A stretch of DNA of 64,000 bases from Dryas octopetala (taxonomy: Eukaryota; Streptophyta; Magnoliopsida; Rosales; Rosaceae): positions 19,571,861 through 19,635,860 of the forward strand of contig OY992838.1 of assembly GCA_963921425.1 (NCBI GenBank), written 5' to 3'. The notes under the pieces are model-generated. The model was not told where the DNA came from, made no database searches, and saw only the letters and a list, made by a program, of their open reading frames with translations. Below are positions 47,208 to 59,748 of this stretch, piece by piece. Position 1 is the first letter of the stretch; the number at the start of each line of letters is the position of its first letter. A program made the translations under genes and the position numbers.

Positions 47208-48538
47208 CTAAGGCTGTCCATTGGTTTGGTATTTACCAAACCGACCGACTACCGATCGAAATTTTTTGGTTTGGTAAATCGATTTTAACAAGCCGAAAAT
47301 CAAAAATCCGAAACCAAAAAATTACCGAAAAAGTTGGTTTGGTTTTGGTAAAAACCGAAAAAAGTAGGTAAACCGACCGATTACCGAAAATTATGACCGA
47401 AAGCAACCGAATCGATTATTACCGAAAAAACCGAAATATATACCGAAAAATCCGAAATAATTACCGAAATTTAGTTATATATATATTTATATGTAATATT
47501 ATTACATTAATAATTAATATGGTTAGTATATGGTTATATATATTATATGTATTATTATTACATTAATATGCTTAGTATATAGTTTATATACTTTATAGTT
47601 TATAGTTTATAACTTTATATAGTATATAGTTTATAATACCATATAGTTTATATAAATATATAGTTTATAACTTTACTAACTTTATATAGTATATAATTTA
47701 TAACTCTATATAGTATATAGTACAAAGTATAAACTACTTATATAATAATGTTTTAATATATAATTTTAGTTATACTTATTTCCTATATAATAAAATTACT
47801 AATTAGTATATAATTTTAGACTTTTAGTTATAACTTATAGTTTTAGACACTTTACCTTATATATTCTCTATAGTCTATACACTTTATCTTATATCCTAAA
47901 CTTAAAACTTAAAAGTTAAATACACTAAACTTTATTAATATCATATACACTATAATTAAAAGTTAAAAGTTAAAACATAAAATCCAATTAAGCATACAAT
48001 TTTAATTTCTAAACACTAAGTCTATTATTATTTATTAATTACTCTATAATGTTATATATACCTAACATTGTTTATGTATATAATATATAGTTATATATAA
48101 AGTTATAAAGTTATAAACGAATTAGTACTTAATAGTTACTATAGTTTGATATTATATAGTTTATAATACTATAAGACTATAGTTTATATAATTTATAGTA
48201 TATAGTTTATAATACTATAAGACTGTAGTTTATATATTTGATAGTATATAGTTTATATAATTTATAGTATATAGTTTATAATACTATAAGACTATAGTTT
48301 ATATATTTGATAGTATATACTACATAGTTTATAATACTATAATTTATATATGTAACATATATAACATATAACATATAGTATTATAGTCTTATATTAGGGT
48401 TTAGTATTATGGTATTATAGTTTTATACTATAGTTTATATTAGGGTTTAGGATATTTTTAATTATTTATTTATATAGAAATGTATTACATAAATTAAAAC
48501 AACTAAAAAACTCCAAACAAAACCCCAATCGAAACACG
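47208..48538. repeat. AT-rich element with ACCGAAA subterminal repeats and TATAG minisatellite
   Basis: The left edge GGCTGTCCATTGGTTTGG is followed by many ACCGAAA/TTGGTTTGG repeats (47220-47480), the layout of hAT-type MITEs, but no matching right end was found. 47570-48380 is a loose array of 'tatagtatatagtttataat' units. No gene. Confidence 0.55.
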
Positions 48539-50666
48539 TGTCACGCCCACAATTTGCCACCCATTTTCTCTTTTACTCAGTATACCCACCAAAGTGCTAA
48601 GTATACCCACATAGAATTGCTAAGTTTACCCACCTTGAAGCCTATAAATAGGAAGCCATTTCTCATTTCCAAATCACACCATCACCTTGAGAGCTTCTCT
48701 CTCTAAAGATTTTTTCTTTATCTCTCTCTAAAATTCGTCCATTTCTCTCTCCTAAAACTTCATAACTTGTTTCCATCATAATTTCTTCATCTAACGTCCG
48801 ATTCGAGATCCGTTTTTGACCACGCGATTGTGACGCTGAGCCCGACCTTTCTAGATGATTTCTAGGCTGATACTCTACAGAAATTAGGCTTTCATTTTCA
48901 AAATCTAAGGTAAGGCCCTAAACCTAGTTGAAGTTCTGCTGAAATGTTGTTAGAATTTTCTCATGTTAATTAGATTCTTGTTATGTTTAAATTAGAAAAC
49001 CAAAGTAGTACCGAGGTTTTGCCCGTGGGAAGTCTCCAACCAGGTAACCCAACAACCTAGCTTATTTAAATTACTAATTATTTAAGTTTTAGTTATAGTC
49101 GAAGCGCTGTCCGAATTTTGTTAATTAATCAACCTAATAATGGATTGATAAAGATATATTAATACCAAATGATGTGCTGTCTAAGCAAGTCCATGAGCAA
49201 ACAGGCGTTGGACACTGAGCTTGATATCCCCCAGTCTCCCATGTACTTATCTGGACACATCGTAGGGCATTAACTTATCAACTTTTAAGACTTTATTAAA
49301 ATGAACTTGAGTAGAAACAAAATAGGAGTTCAAGAGTTGAGCCGTTACTCGGTTCCTGAACAAAAGAATCTGACATGACTGTCTGCCTCGGGGTGCAGGG
49401 TCATGTTAGATAAAAAACCCAGTAAATACAAAGATTGGTCTTAGTAGACTGGTTTCTAAAATTTTATTGGAACATGACTGAAAGGAAAGATCATGCTGAA
49501 ATTCTGTCAAAAATTACTTTTGACTGAATTATTGTCGGGCTTGGACTTTCTAGTTACCTAGAGAAGAAGTCAGGACATTGGTGCTTCTGGACCGCATCAT
49601 CAGGTTAAGCTTGGACTCCAGGTAAAGGGAATCCTCACACCCTGTCTATGAGACTTTTATTGTGTGTATGTATGATAATAAATATTGTTGCGTGCAAAAA
49701 TGCATTGTTTTTGCTTGTCATATCATATGGATTTTCGTGTGTTAACTGATTGATGATCAAAGAGTAAAGGGTTGTATTTTTATAACCTTGGGTTCGATTC
49801 CCTAAACTTCCGGAAGAGATTTGTACGGACGAGCTAGTCGAATGTCTGATAAGGAGGCTAGCTTATGAGGTACTAATCAGAGATGGCTACTTTCACTATG
49901 GTACCAAACTTTTGCTTGGTAAGCGTAGTTGTTTATTAATGTGTTCGATCATCAGGTAAGTTTCAATTATTGAGTACTCACAAAACGTTTGCGAAAGTTT
50001 GCATGTTCATACTCAAAGATTGTGGAAATTCAACTATCTTTATTGGTGCTGGTTTTTGTGGTGAATCTTTTCCAATTCTTTTTCTCTTTTAGCCATATAT
50101 CTATATGTTTATTTTAACCTACTATTTTCAAACCTAGCCAGGGTCCCCCGAGGGGAAGCTATGAACGTATATGATGTTTACCCCCTACCTGCTTTCTTGC
50201 AGCTATTCCTGGGTTTGACAATCTTGATTGATCAGTTTGGGCGTGGCACTCCTACATCTTGGTTGGCTTCCGCAAGATCTCTAGGTCCTTTACCATGTTC
50301 TTTTGCTACTATCATTGGAACCTTGCTTTCTTTTTTGTTGTTGTCATTTTCTTTTCGTTAAAGTTGTAATGTATTTCAAACATCTGTAGTGTGTTGGTTG
50401 GGGTCTTTTGTAAAATTTCGTTGAAGGTCTTTTGTGAACTCGTCATTCTAACAAGTTGGCTTTTTAATATAAACTAGTTTGAAGTGTGTTTAATTATATC
50501 AAATCCTGTGTGCAATTTAACTATGATCCAACCCATATTCTATCAAACAAAGGGCTTAACTCGTTTTAAGAAATCTTGGGATTATAACGCTCGAGATACG
50601 AATATTATATTCTCGGGAATTCTTAAGACGGGTGCTGCTGTGGCAATCCCAGATTGGGATGTTACA
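48539..50666 (+). mobile_element. Large LTR, probably Ty3/gypsy (fossil)
   Basis: Begins TGTCACGCCC and ends GGGATGTTACA, TG...CA edges typical of large plant gypsy LTRs. A TATA box (TATAAATA, 48643-48650) is followed by a CT-rich leader. No internal domains lie on either side and the flanks do not show a clear 5-bp duplication. The segment 49591-49932 is shared with 19061-19401. The small frames inside are not recognisable proteins. Confidence 0.6.
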
Positions 50667-50679
50667 CCAACGCTAGTTA

Positions 50680-51945
50680 CAAGAGGGTAAAGGAAGGCAG
50701 AATGCTGATGGGGCGTGTAATTATGTCCATGGGGCAATCAGTAGTCGCCCCACGTCCACGTCATGGTGGTACGTGTTCCCGTCGGTGTTACACACTTTGG
50801 GATAGAGAAGGTGCTCACGGGAGGCTGATGCAAAATTACTTTATCCCTGCATCGATAGAAGACACAGTGACGTTTCGGAGACGCTTCTGTATGCATCAAC
50901 CCCTATTCAACAAGATTTTGAACGACGTGTGCCTCCATGATGATTGGTTCCAATCCAGGACAGATGCCCTCGGTAGACTTGGTTGCACACCCCATCAGAA
51001 GGTGACTGCGGCATTAAGAGTGATGGTGTATGGCCAACCCCTCGATGGGGTTGCAGAGCTCTAACCATTAGCCAGGGCACCATAAATGATGCACTATATA
51101 AATTCGGTCGAACCATCACCCACATCTATGAGGAGGAGTATCTCCGCAGACCTAACTTGGAGGATATGAGAAAACTCATGCGAAAGAGGCGCTAGAGAGG
51201 ATTTCCAGGAATGATTGGAAGCTTAGACTGCATGCATTGGGTGTGGCAAAATTTCCCCATGGCTGAGCAAGCTCACTATCGTGGGCACTATCTTACACCA
51301 ACCGTTATTTTGGAAGCAGTTGCCTCATACGACACGTGGATTTGGCATGCAAACTTCAAATTTCCGGGTTCTAACAATGACATTACCGTGCTAAACTGCT
51401 CACACCTCTTTGATTGAGAGATATCTGGAAGAGCCCACAGGGTGAAATACAGTGTGAATGATGTGGAATTCAAAATCTCATATTATCTTGCTGACGGGAT
51501 CTACCCTAAGTGGACGACTCTAATTTCATCAATATGCAATCCGGTTTCGGAACCTCACAGGTTGTTTGCGAGGAAACAATAGGGCTTCTGTAAGGATGTG
51601 GAAAGGGTGTTTGAGATTTTAAAAGCCCAATGACAGTTTATCAAACGACCCACTCGTTGTTGGGATATGGATGATATGAGTTATATCATAAAGGCGTGCA
51701 TAATATTGCATAACATGATTGTCGATAATGAGCGACAGTAAGATGATCCAGCCTGGCAGGAGTTTAACGTGGAAGGGGCGATTAGAAGGGCATAAGCAGA
51801 GTATGACGGTGTGGAACCAAGCATACAAGGTGGGCCTCCATCATTTTTACCTGAAGAGAATGTTCTTCGCAATTTGATTAGGAACAGGCGTATGAATGCA
51901 CACTTGAAGGAAAATTTGATTGAGCACATATGGATCTAAGCGGGA
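50680..51945 (+). pseudogene. PIF/Harbinger transposase pseudogene
   Basis: A DDE transposase of the plant PIF/Harbinger superfamily (Plant_tran/DDE_Tnp_4). Motifs in order: AHGRLMQNYFIPASIEDTVT, FRRRFCMHQPLF, DALGRLGCTPHQKVTAALRV, then in another frame EEEYLRRPNLEDMRKLM, RGFPGMIGSLDCMHWVW (first catalytic D), TPTVILEAVASYDTWIWHA, PGSNNDITVLN (second D), YYLADGIYPKW, DVERVFEILKAQ (E) and IILHNMIVDNE. There is a frameshift near 51062 and in-frame stops near 51193, 51415, 51580, 51632, 51739 and 51794. No MADF/Myb partner gene or paired terminal repeats were found. It directly abuts the LTR end at 50666. Confidence 0.9.
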
Positions 51946-53240
51946 GGTGCACCAAATGCTTGAGGGGCCAATGTTGTTTAGTTTATGTGTTTATGGTTTA
52001 GTTTATGTGTTTGTATTGTGAAATGAAATAAATTGTATTGTGTTTAACGTTTTTAATATTCTAATATTAATATATTAATATTAGTGTCATTTTGAAGAGC
52101 TAATTAAATTATTAACAATAATATAATATTCTTAATCATAAAATATTTTAAATATTTAATTAATGGGCACTTAATCAATTTTAAGATTAAGTAAATGAGT
52201 TAAATATTAATATCCTCATATTTGGGCCTCAAGCACCGTTGTGTTGGTAATCCCCAAAATTTATATTTTTACACTTTTCGATACCCAAAATTGATTTGGG
52301 TGTTAGGTATTTGAGGATCACCATTGTAGAAAGCCTAACGGTTAAAAAAGTATAGTATGACTACAGTCATTGTAGAATATTTGTTTCAAATGAGGTGCTA
52401 GGAATAAAAGTCTAGCCATGGCTCTTTTGGGATGGGGTGGGTTTTTGTGAGTGATGCTCTAGATCAGAGGTTTGACAATGTAGTTGGAGAGAGAGAGAGA
52501 GAGATGAAAAAAAAAAAAAAAGATAAAAAAATGGAAAGAGGATTAGGCTTGAAATAACGAAAAAACCACTGAAAAAAAGGACACGTGCATCCAGTTTTTT
52601 TGACGAAAAAACTAACGGAATTGGATGGAGACATAATGTTCCAAATTTTTATAAATTCAATTGGTAAATTAATTTAATTTTTAATTTAAGTAATGAAATG
52701 CAAATAAGGTCATAATTCAGATGAATAACTTGTAAAAAAGCCATTGTTTAAATAATCTACTCATCTTTTTATTCTAATCTTTCAATATTAATCATTGGCC
52801 TTGTTGATCTTAATGCACCAATTCATGTTTAAATTTATGTTTCATGCATTCATTTGTATGTTCTCATGGTTCAATTCTTCAAAATTTTGTTTCCTATGCA
52901 TGAGGATGAGGCTTGCATTTAGGGGGAATTAGCTAGACAATTTTTTTCCGAGTTTTAGAGATTATGAATTTTTTTTTCCCTTTTCCTACCCAGCCCGTGT
53001 TTTCCCTTGAAGAAATGATTTCTTTATTTTTTCTTCTATCTCTCTCATCTCTCTCACGTTTTCTCCGTCCATAACCCATCACACCTCTCCGTCATCAAAT
53101 CTTCCATTCTTCACTCAATTTCGGCACATTTAGAGGATTACCCATTATTGTGAGTTTTAAGGATTCTGTTGGTGTGTTTTGCCCTTGATGTACCATTATG
53201 CATAGCCGAGCCTAGTAGTGAGTTGTCGACTAGGAGCTGA
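51946..53240. other. Non-coding: Harbinger 3' flank and CT-rich leader-like DNA
   Basis: 52210-52370 carries short inverted words ('aatccccaaaa', 'tttgaggatca') that may be a Tourist-like MITE or the Harbinger 3' end. A GA tract lies at 52490-52505. 52960-53240 is CT-rich and resembles a plant 5' UTR leading into the truncated GCP2 copy, but has no homology to the GCP2 leader at 35285. Confidence 0.4.
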
Positions 53241-53271
53241 GTGCTGGGTTTTGGTGAGTTTTTGAATTCCG

Positions 53272-56200
53272 ATGGAGAATAGTTCAGCAATATCATGCCT
53301 TTCAACTCCTCGTTGGAACTCCAAGAGGCCATTCCTCACCGGCCGCTTTCACCAGGTTCCCATTTTTCCTTTACTCTTCAATTCAGTATTCTCTCTCTCT
53401 CTCTCTCTCTCTCTATGAGGTTTGCAAATGCCACTCAATCAAACTTTTTTCATTTTTTGCTTCAGGAAACCAAAATGACGTCGCGTTTCACCGATTCCAA
53501 GGGCTATTCCATTGATTCCCTCACGTAATTATTATATACAACATCTTCATGCATTGCATTTACATTTCTGTTCATACGCTTCTTTTCTTTCTTTAATTGA
53601 GAAAATAATTTTGGAATTTGCAGCCTGGGATTCGAAAACCCCATTGGTTGTTACAATGCTGCTGTTCAGGTGAGTTTGAATTTGAATTTGGAATTTTGAA
53701 ATTTTGAAATTTTTTGGATGAAATGAATGGTAGTTGTACTTATGATGATTGTTGCATAAGTAGGAACTTGTGGTCATCGACGACCTCTTGTCTTCAATGG
53801 TTGGGATCAATGGACGCTACATTTTGATCAAAAGGGTCCGCGGAAAGGAGGACAGTTTCTCTTTTCAAGTTGATGCATCCATGGATTTAGCTCTTCAGGT
53901 ATGAATTGGTGGAATCTCTTTGTTGTTTTTAGTCTTTATTATTATCTTTTATTTGAAAAGAAACAAACTTGGTCTTTAATATTATCACAATTTTATTATT
54001 CTTTTTTTAACTGAAATGCTTCAGGAATTGGCAAAACGTGTATTTCCTCTGTGTGAGAGCTTTATGCTCATTAACCAGTTTGTTGAATCAAGATCTCAGT
54101 TCAAAAATGGCTTAGTGAATCATGCATTTGCTGCTTCATTGAGGGCGCTCCTTCTAGTAGGATTCCCCTTCTTCCTATTTTAAGTCCTTTATACAAGCTC
54201 TGCTTGTTTCATTAACATGTGATGTGATTGCAATATTTGCTATTTGTTCACTCTTCAAAATGTGGATTTTTTACTTTTCCTACAAGCAGCTGTTTCGGTC
54301 TAGTTGTGTTATTTTAAACTAAAACCTAGTTAATCACCGCTCCATTTCTTTCCAATCTGACCTAATGCTCACGGGCAAAGAAAAGGATAAAATATGGGAT
54401 AAAGAAAATGATGCATAATTGATCTCTTCAATTGAATACCACCTTCCAAATTTTCGGTATTAGGATTACCAGGCCATGGTGGCACAGCTTGAACACCAGT
54501 TTCGACTTGGAAGACTGTCCCTACAAGGCTTGTGGTTTTACTGTCATGTTTGAGCTTCTCTGAGATAAATTTAACCAGTTTTACGTTTTGTTTTTTCCTT
54601 TTGTTAAACTAAATGGGTTCTCTAATCTGTCTTGTAGCCAATGTTGGGGTCCATGCAAGCACTATCCATTGTAATACATAAGGCTTCAGCTAATAATTTG
54701 GCAGGTTCTGCAGTTCTTAACCTCCTGCAGAGCCAGGTTAATCTTTATGTCTGCGTTTCTCTAAATTTTTGCTGCTTCCTTTGGAACTAATAAGGGTTCT
54801 CATCACTTTTATCTCTTTCTCACCTATTGTTTTATTGCTACTGCATACTAATCTGTTCTTTGAAATATCCAGACTAAGGCCATGGCCGGTGATAATGATG
54901 TAAGGTCATTGCTAGAAAAGATGGCAGAATGTGCTAGTAATGCATACCTCGGCATATTAGAGAGGTACTCTTTGGCTAGTCTACTGTCAACTATTCTTTG
55001 GTTGTGAAAATTGCAACTTCCCCCACCAACTTGTCATACATCTCTAGTTGAACGTGGCTGGCTAATTGCATGAGCATAATTACTACAATGAAGCAGACAC
55101 TTTTATTCCCATCAACTAAGTTTCTTCTATGTTCTTTTAGTACTATATGGGAACAAGAAGTATTATTTCCCCCTATCAAGACAAATGCAATTCCTTTTGC
55201 TGCTTGACTATCTTTTATATATTTATATAAATTAATATATATATATATATTTCTTTTTTCTCTTTTTGGGAGAGGGGGGGGGGGGGGGGAGCGGGGGGAG
55301 GTTATTTGGGGAGCCTCTATCTATTTTGTAAAGGAATGAGATAGATAGAATCTTGTACTAGACAAAAACATGTTTCTGACCCCAAAGTTATCTTTTTGCA
55401 ACACAATTGACACTATAGGCATCTTTACAGAGGGATTAGGAAATAGAAGACCTTAGTTCCACTTAGGCCTGTAAAAATGGTTGAGCCCTATGGGCTTGCT
55501 TAGAGTTAGGGATTTATTGGTACGGCATAGGCCAAGCTTTTCTGGTGCAGCCCAACCCGGACATCAAAATATAGGCCCAGCCCTGTATTACGGCCCAAGC
55601 CTTTAGCCAATGTTTTCTTAGAGTCTGTTTATTGGAAGTGGTTTTATTGCTTAACCTTGGATTTGGATTCTACAACTTTCCCACCACATTCCAATGTTGC
55701 TTGAACTGTGGGCTTTGTTTAGTGAAAAGTTAAAGTTAACAATTTATAATAGGGGGGGCTATTCACACCACCCTAATCCACTAAGTTGACCACCCCACTT
55801 AAATTTTTGCCCCTTTTTGCCCATTTTGCCCCTGCATTAAAAAAAAAAAAAACCATTTCTCCAATTTTGGCCGGCCACCCTTCCCCGCCGCCGCGGAGCT
55901 TCACGAGGTCGATTAGCCGCGCACGGTGGTCGGATGAACAAGGGAAGACCAGGGTTGGACTCATCGTGACCTGGGGAACAAAACCCAAGTGGTCCGGCGT
56001 CTCAAATCCGCCGGAAAAGGAAGATCGCCGACGAAGGGGCCGATCGGGTCACGACGTCGATTAGCCGCGCACGGTGGTCGGATGAACAAGGGAAGACCAG
56101 GGTTGGACTCGCCGTGACCTAGGGAACAAAACCCAAGTGGTCCGGCGTCTCAACTCTACTAGAAAAGGAAGATCGCCGGCGAAGGGGCTGTCGGGTCTTC

Positions 56201-59200
56201 GCCTGGGTGGGTGGGTCTTCGCCTGGGAGGGGTGGGGTCGACCGGCGAAGGGGAGGGTGTGAGACCCCGTATTTTCTAGATAATTATTCTAAATATTTTG
56301 AATATTTATTTTAAGAATTTTGAGAATTTATTTGGAATTTAAAGAGGTTTAATTTAATTTTTAATTTTTGTTTTAAATTGGGCTTGACCCAAAGTTGACT
56401 TTTAAAACTAATGGGTTTTTGTCTTTGACTTTGGGCACATTGAAAAGGTCTTGAGTCCACGAGTTCGTAGATACGCGGCACGCGTCAAACGGAGCTACGG
56501 TTTGAAAGATACGGACTTTTGAAACGAGTGGCAAACTTGTAATTTTTACAAAAATGGTTTTAAAACCCCAAAAGTCAGTTCTCTCTCCTCATTTCTCTCT
56601 CTCTCTCTCTCTCTCTCTCCCTGGTCCTCTCCTCTCCGCCACTCCTCTCTCTCGGCACTTCATCGTCCGGCCACCCCACGACCAGCGACGGGCATCGACG
56701 ACCTCCTCTCGCCGTCGCCGACCCCCAGCAGCGCTCTGTTTCTCCGGCCGATCACCCACGACGAAGGAATGACGCGGAACAGCCGAGTCTCCCCTCGCCG
56801 GCGATCTGCATTTTCCGGCCAAATCGCGGAGTCGGACCACCTGGGTTCTCTTCCCCAGGCCACGGTGAGTCTCCCTGTGGTTACCCCATGCTCCGACGAC
56901 CTCCCACGACGGCGAATCGAAGCTACAAGGCCGATCGTCTTCTCCAGCCAATTTCGGCCATTTTTGCGAGAATTGGCCGTCGACCCAGGTATAAAGGTTG
57001 ATCCTCTCGACGTCTCCTTCGTGTCTGTGTACTTAGTTTGAGCCATTTGTGATTTGATTCCGATTCTCCTATTTTGCAGCCACGACCACTGTAGCTCCAC
57101 CTTGTGTGGCGGCTATTTTGGTGGTTTTTCTCGGTCGTTGTGCCTCTTTGGAAACTCCTGGACTCTTTTCAAAGGTCCGTCGTTGTTTTTGGTGTGTTTT
57201 GTGTGCTGTTCTAGGTTGGGCAGCCACCGTGTGTGGTGATTGCCGCCCGTTTCGGTCGTTCAGTGGTGTATTTGTGTTTCTGAATTGTTTTTATTTGATT
57301 GTCTGGTAGGTGTACGGGCTCGGGAAATCTCATTCCCGATGCCGTTATGCTGCCGGATTTGAAATCCGAGCAAAGAAGCCAAGAAGGGCATTTCGATCTT
57401 TTCGCGTGGTTAAACAGTGAGTGAAATTAGATAGTCTATTTCGTTGCTTTGTGTGCTTGTGTGAATTTGTTTGCTAGAATTTGGTTTGGCTAGCACTGGG
57501 TAAAGTCTAGGCTTGAATCCTTGAGAATGGAAATGATGATGACTATGCTTTGAGGTTATGGGTTAGGAGGTGAATGTTTGAGGTTGAGGTTAATCTTGAT
57601 GATTAGGGAATTGATTGGCCAGAATGATAGAACGATTAATATTATTACTGGTGGGATTTGATTTGATTACGAGGATTTATGATTTATCTTGATACTTGGT
57701 TAATTGGTGATGAAATTATTATGTGATTGAATATTTATGGATATTATTGTGGATTATTGGTAAGTATGAAACTTGAGGATTTTATTGAGGATAATTATTA
57801 TCTCGTCATTTCACTCATACGAGCTCTAGTGAGCTTACCGGGTTGTTTGTTTGAATAACCCGGTGCACCATGGATGTGGTGTAGGGTTTGTGTTTTGCAG
57901 GTTAAGCAGGCTGAGAAAGCAGTGGGGAGAAGACGAGGCAGTGGGACCCATTCCATTTTGATTTATATGATTGATTTTATACAGTGATTTTATATAAATG
58001 TTTTGGGCTCGCATTCTGATTTATCAAATGAATTTTTTTATTATGTTAAGTGCATGACTCATTCTTTGAAAAAAGGTTTAAATGTCAAAGTTTCAGTGTT
58101 TTATGGGCCCGAGGTTCGGGGCGTTACAGAGGGGTAGGGTCGCGCCGGCAGCGGGGAGGGGTGGCCGGCCAAAATTGGAGAAATGGTTTTTTTTTTTTTA
58201 TGCAGGGGCAAAATGGGCAAAAAGGGATAAAAATTTAAGGGGGGTGGTCAACTTAGTGGATTAGGGTGGTGTGAATAGCCCCCCCTTTATAATAATGGCC
58301 AAACAGACTCTCCCATGGGTTCAAAACTGTCTCCGCCCATGGGAAGGGCCTAGGACAAGGCTATTTATTTGATCAGGGCTCAGTGGATCTAGGGCCTGGA
58401 CCACCCCTCTGTTGGATAGGTTCAACCCATTTTACAGGCCTAGTTTCACTATTTTCTATGCATCTCTGATGAGGAAACGAGCATATTTGGTTAGAAAACT
58501 AATTATATTTAGAAAATGTTTCTAAACTTTCTATTCTACGTGTCAAAATTCCATCATACTTCTTTACAATTAGAGGTGTAAAATGGGTCATGCCATGCAG
58601 GTATGATCTATTTAGGTATGGCCTATTTGTGGTTATTTCTCGTGTTGTGACTTGCCTTAGCGGTGCCCCTTTTATTTGCTTCTCGAGCTTGGTTGGTTGG
58701 ATTGTTTTCATGTCTCACACAGTTCATGATGTGTTTATTCATGACATTGGCCCATGACGTGTCGTGCCTGGCACAACATTGACCATATTCTGTTTTATCA
58801 TGTTAGTCTGTTTTAAAGATGTTATGCCTGTATCATCTTCATGCCTTCCTGGCCTGCTTGCACTTCTATCTATTGTATTGCTCTCTATGAAATAATTTGT
58901 GTACAAAAATATGGTGTTTATTTGTTCATGCGCATTTTGTTGGAGTAGTATTTATGTACCTTGTTTCTAGATATGCAATCCTCAAATTATTTTTTACTTG
59001 GATTTATTTTCTTAAATCTATTTTAATGTGGAAGGAGATATTAGTTTTTTTTTCTTTTCTTGCAGGTACTAATGGCTTTGAGTATCATTTGCACAATACT
59101 TTATTCCTCATTCTGATTGATTTCAATGTTCGGAAATGAAAATTACTTTTAGGTGGGTTTATGAAGGAGTCATTGATGATCCTTATGGTATAATTAAAAC

Positions 59201-59207
59201 AACTTAG
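53272..59207 (+). CDS. Truncated GCP2 paralogue, N-terminal 256 residues plus 5-aa tail
   Basis: Exons 53272-53355, 53466-53524, 53624-53669, 53764-53898, 54025-54156, 54464-54547, 54638-54736, 54873-54964 and 59153-59207 keep the lengths and frames of the parent gene. If spliced they give 261 aa ending DPYG-IIKTT-stop; the last five codons come from unrelated DNA past the breakpoint. Changes from the parent include N-terminal P to L, WNSER to WNSKR, GIQGRYIS to GINGRYIL and QF to KEL-type substitutions. The donor after 54547 is weakened (CAG|GT to CAT|GT). Only part of GRIP1 is present; GRIP2, which contacts gamma-tubulin, is absent. It could be an expressed fragment, a dominant-negative partner or simply a decaying copy. 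The last intron is over 4 kb and holds nested elements. Confidence 0.7.
55908..56195. repeat. Tandem duplicate of LTR-like sequence inside the Mutator-like element
   Basis: Two direct units of about 148 bp (55908-56055 and 56056-56195), each starting 'gtcgattagccgcgcacggt'. The complement of the LTR leader at about 56790-56930 aligns with each unit (shared words 'cctggggaa', 'aaccca.gtggtccg', 'gccggaaaa', 'agatcgccg.cga.gggg'). Confidence 0.85.
56253..58133 (+). mobile_element. Solo LTR nested in the Mutator-like element
   Basis: LTR 56258-58128 (1871 bp) begins TGTGAGACCCCG and ends GGGGCGTTACA, flanked by GAGGG on both sides (56253-56257 and 58129-58133). Ty3/gypsy-like by edges and size. 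It has a CT-rich leader and a GC-rich middle. No internal region remains. It is the youngest layer in this nest. Confidence 0.9.
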
Positions 59208-59748
59208 AAGTGTCTTGAGAGATAATTTTTTAATAGGAATCTTGAGAGATAATTAATGGGGGTGCTAACACTCTATACTGACTTAATTTTACTGTTGAAT
59301 TTGTATGTATAGGGTAATAGTTTCTTGCCAGATATTTGGAATGTGATGTTGCCAAATTGAGAATTTGAACCATATTTTGAACAAGAATCCATTTGATCGA
59401 TGGTTCAGATTGACAGTCTAGACTCTCTGATAAGAGAATATTTCTACACACTCAAATACAAGTTTAGAAGAATGTGCCTAAATGAAGATATCAAAAAGAA
59501 AAAAAAAATCTTGGACTTGTGCCACCACATTCTTTTTCTCCCCTAATTTTATATTCTGAATCATATATGCTCCTTGTATATGACCTAAAAGTTTTTGGTT
59601 AGTCTGTGTTGGATCCACATTTCAAGCAGTTTGGTATGGCACTAGTATGCTGATTCTAATTTGTTTGACATAAAGATTTTAGTTTGGCATAAAAGATTGT
59701 TTATCAGGGGAAAAAGACATAAAAGATAGATAATTTATGTTAGTGCAG
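59208..59748. other. Intron-like DNA between the GCP2 fragment and GT47 exons
   Basis: No exon of either gene can be read here. It probably represents the residual intron of the glycosyltransferase gene whose upstream exons are missing from this window. Confidence 0.5.

Larger units (their letters stand above)
55743..58294. mobile_element. Mutator-like element with long TIRs, carrying captured DNA
   Basis: Element 55752-58285 flanked by TTTATAATA (55743-55751 and 58286-58294), 9 bp. Terminal inverted repeats of about 145 bp begin GGGGGGGCTATTCACACCAC and differ at only a few sites, so it is young. The parental intron at about 39045-39053 shows the unoccupied site with one TTTATAATA. The inside has GC-rich, doubled sequence (55908-56195) and a nested solo LTR. 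No transposase gene, so it is non-autonomous, in the style of a Pack-MULE. Confidence 0.95.
53241..59189 (+). repeat. Segmental duplication block B: partial GCP2 copy
   Basis: Copy of 36494-39957 (about 3.4 kb) enlarged by a 2.5-kb Mutator-like insertion. Identity is high in exons and introns; exon 54025-54156 differs from its partner at six of 132 bases by my count. The left edge is 31 bp before the ATG, in the 5' UTR exon. The right edge falls inside the tenth block's coding exon, after the codons for DPYG. Confidence 0.95.

Noticed and set aside
55786-56064. 92-aa plus frame in the Mutator-like element
   Set aside because: Formed by terminal repeat plus captured LTR-like sequence; not a host gene fragment as I first suspected.
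56589-57309. Several GC-rich frames in the nested LTR
   Set aside because: Within the solo LTR and not matching known proteins; leader sequence of the element.
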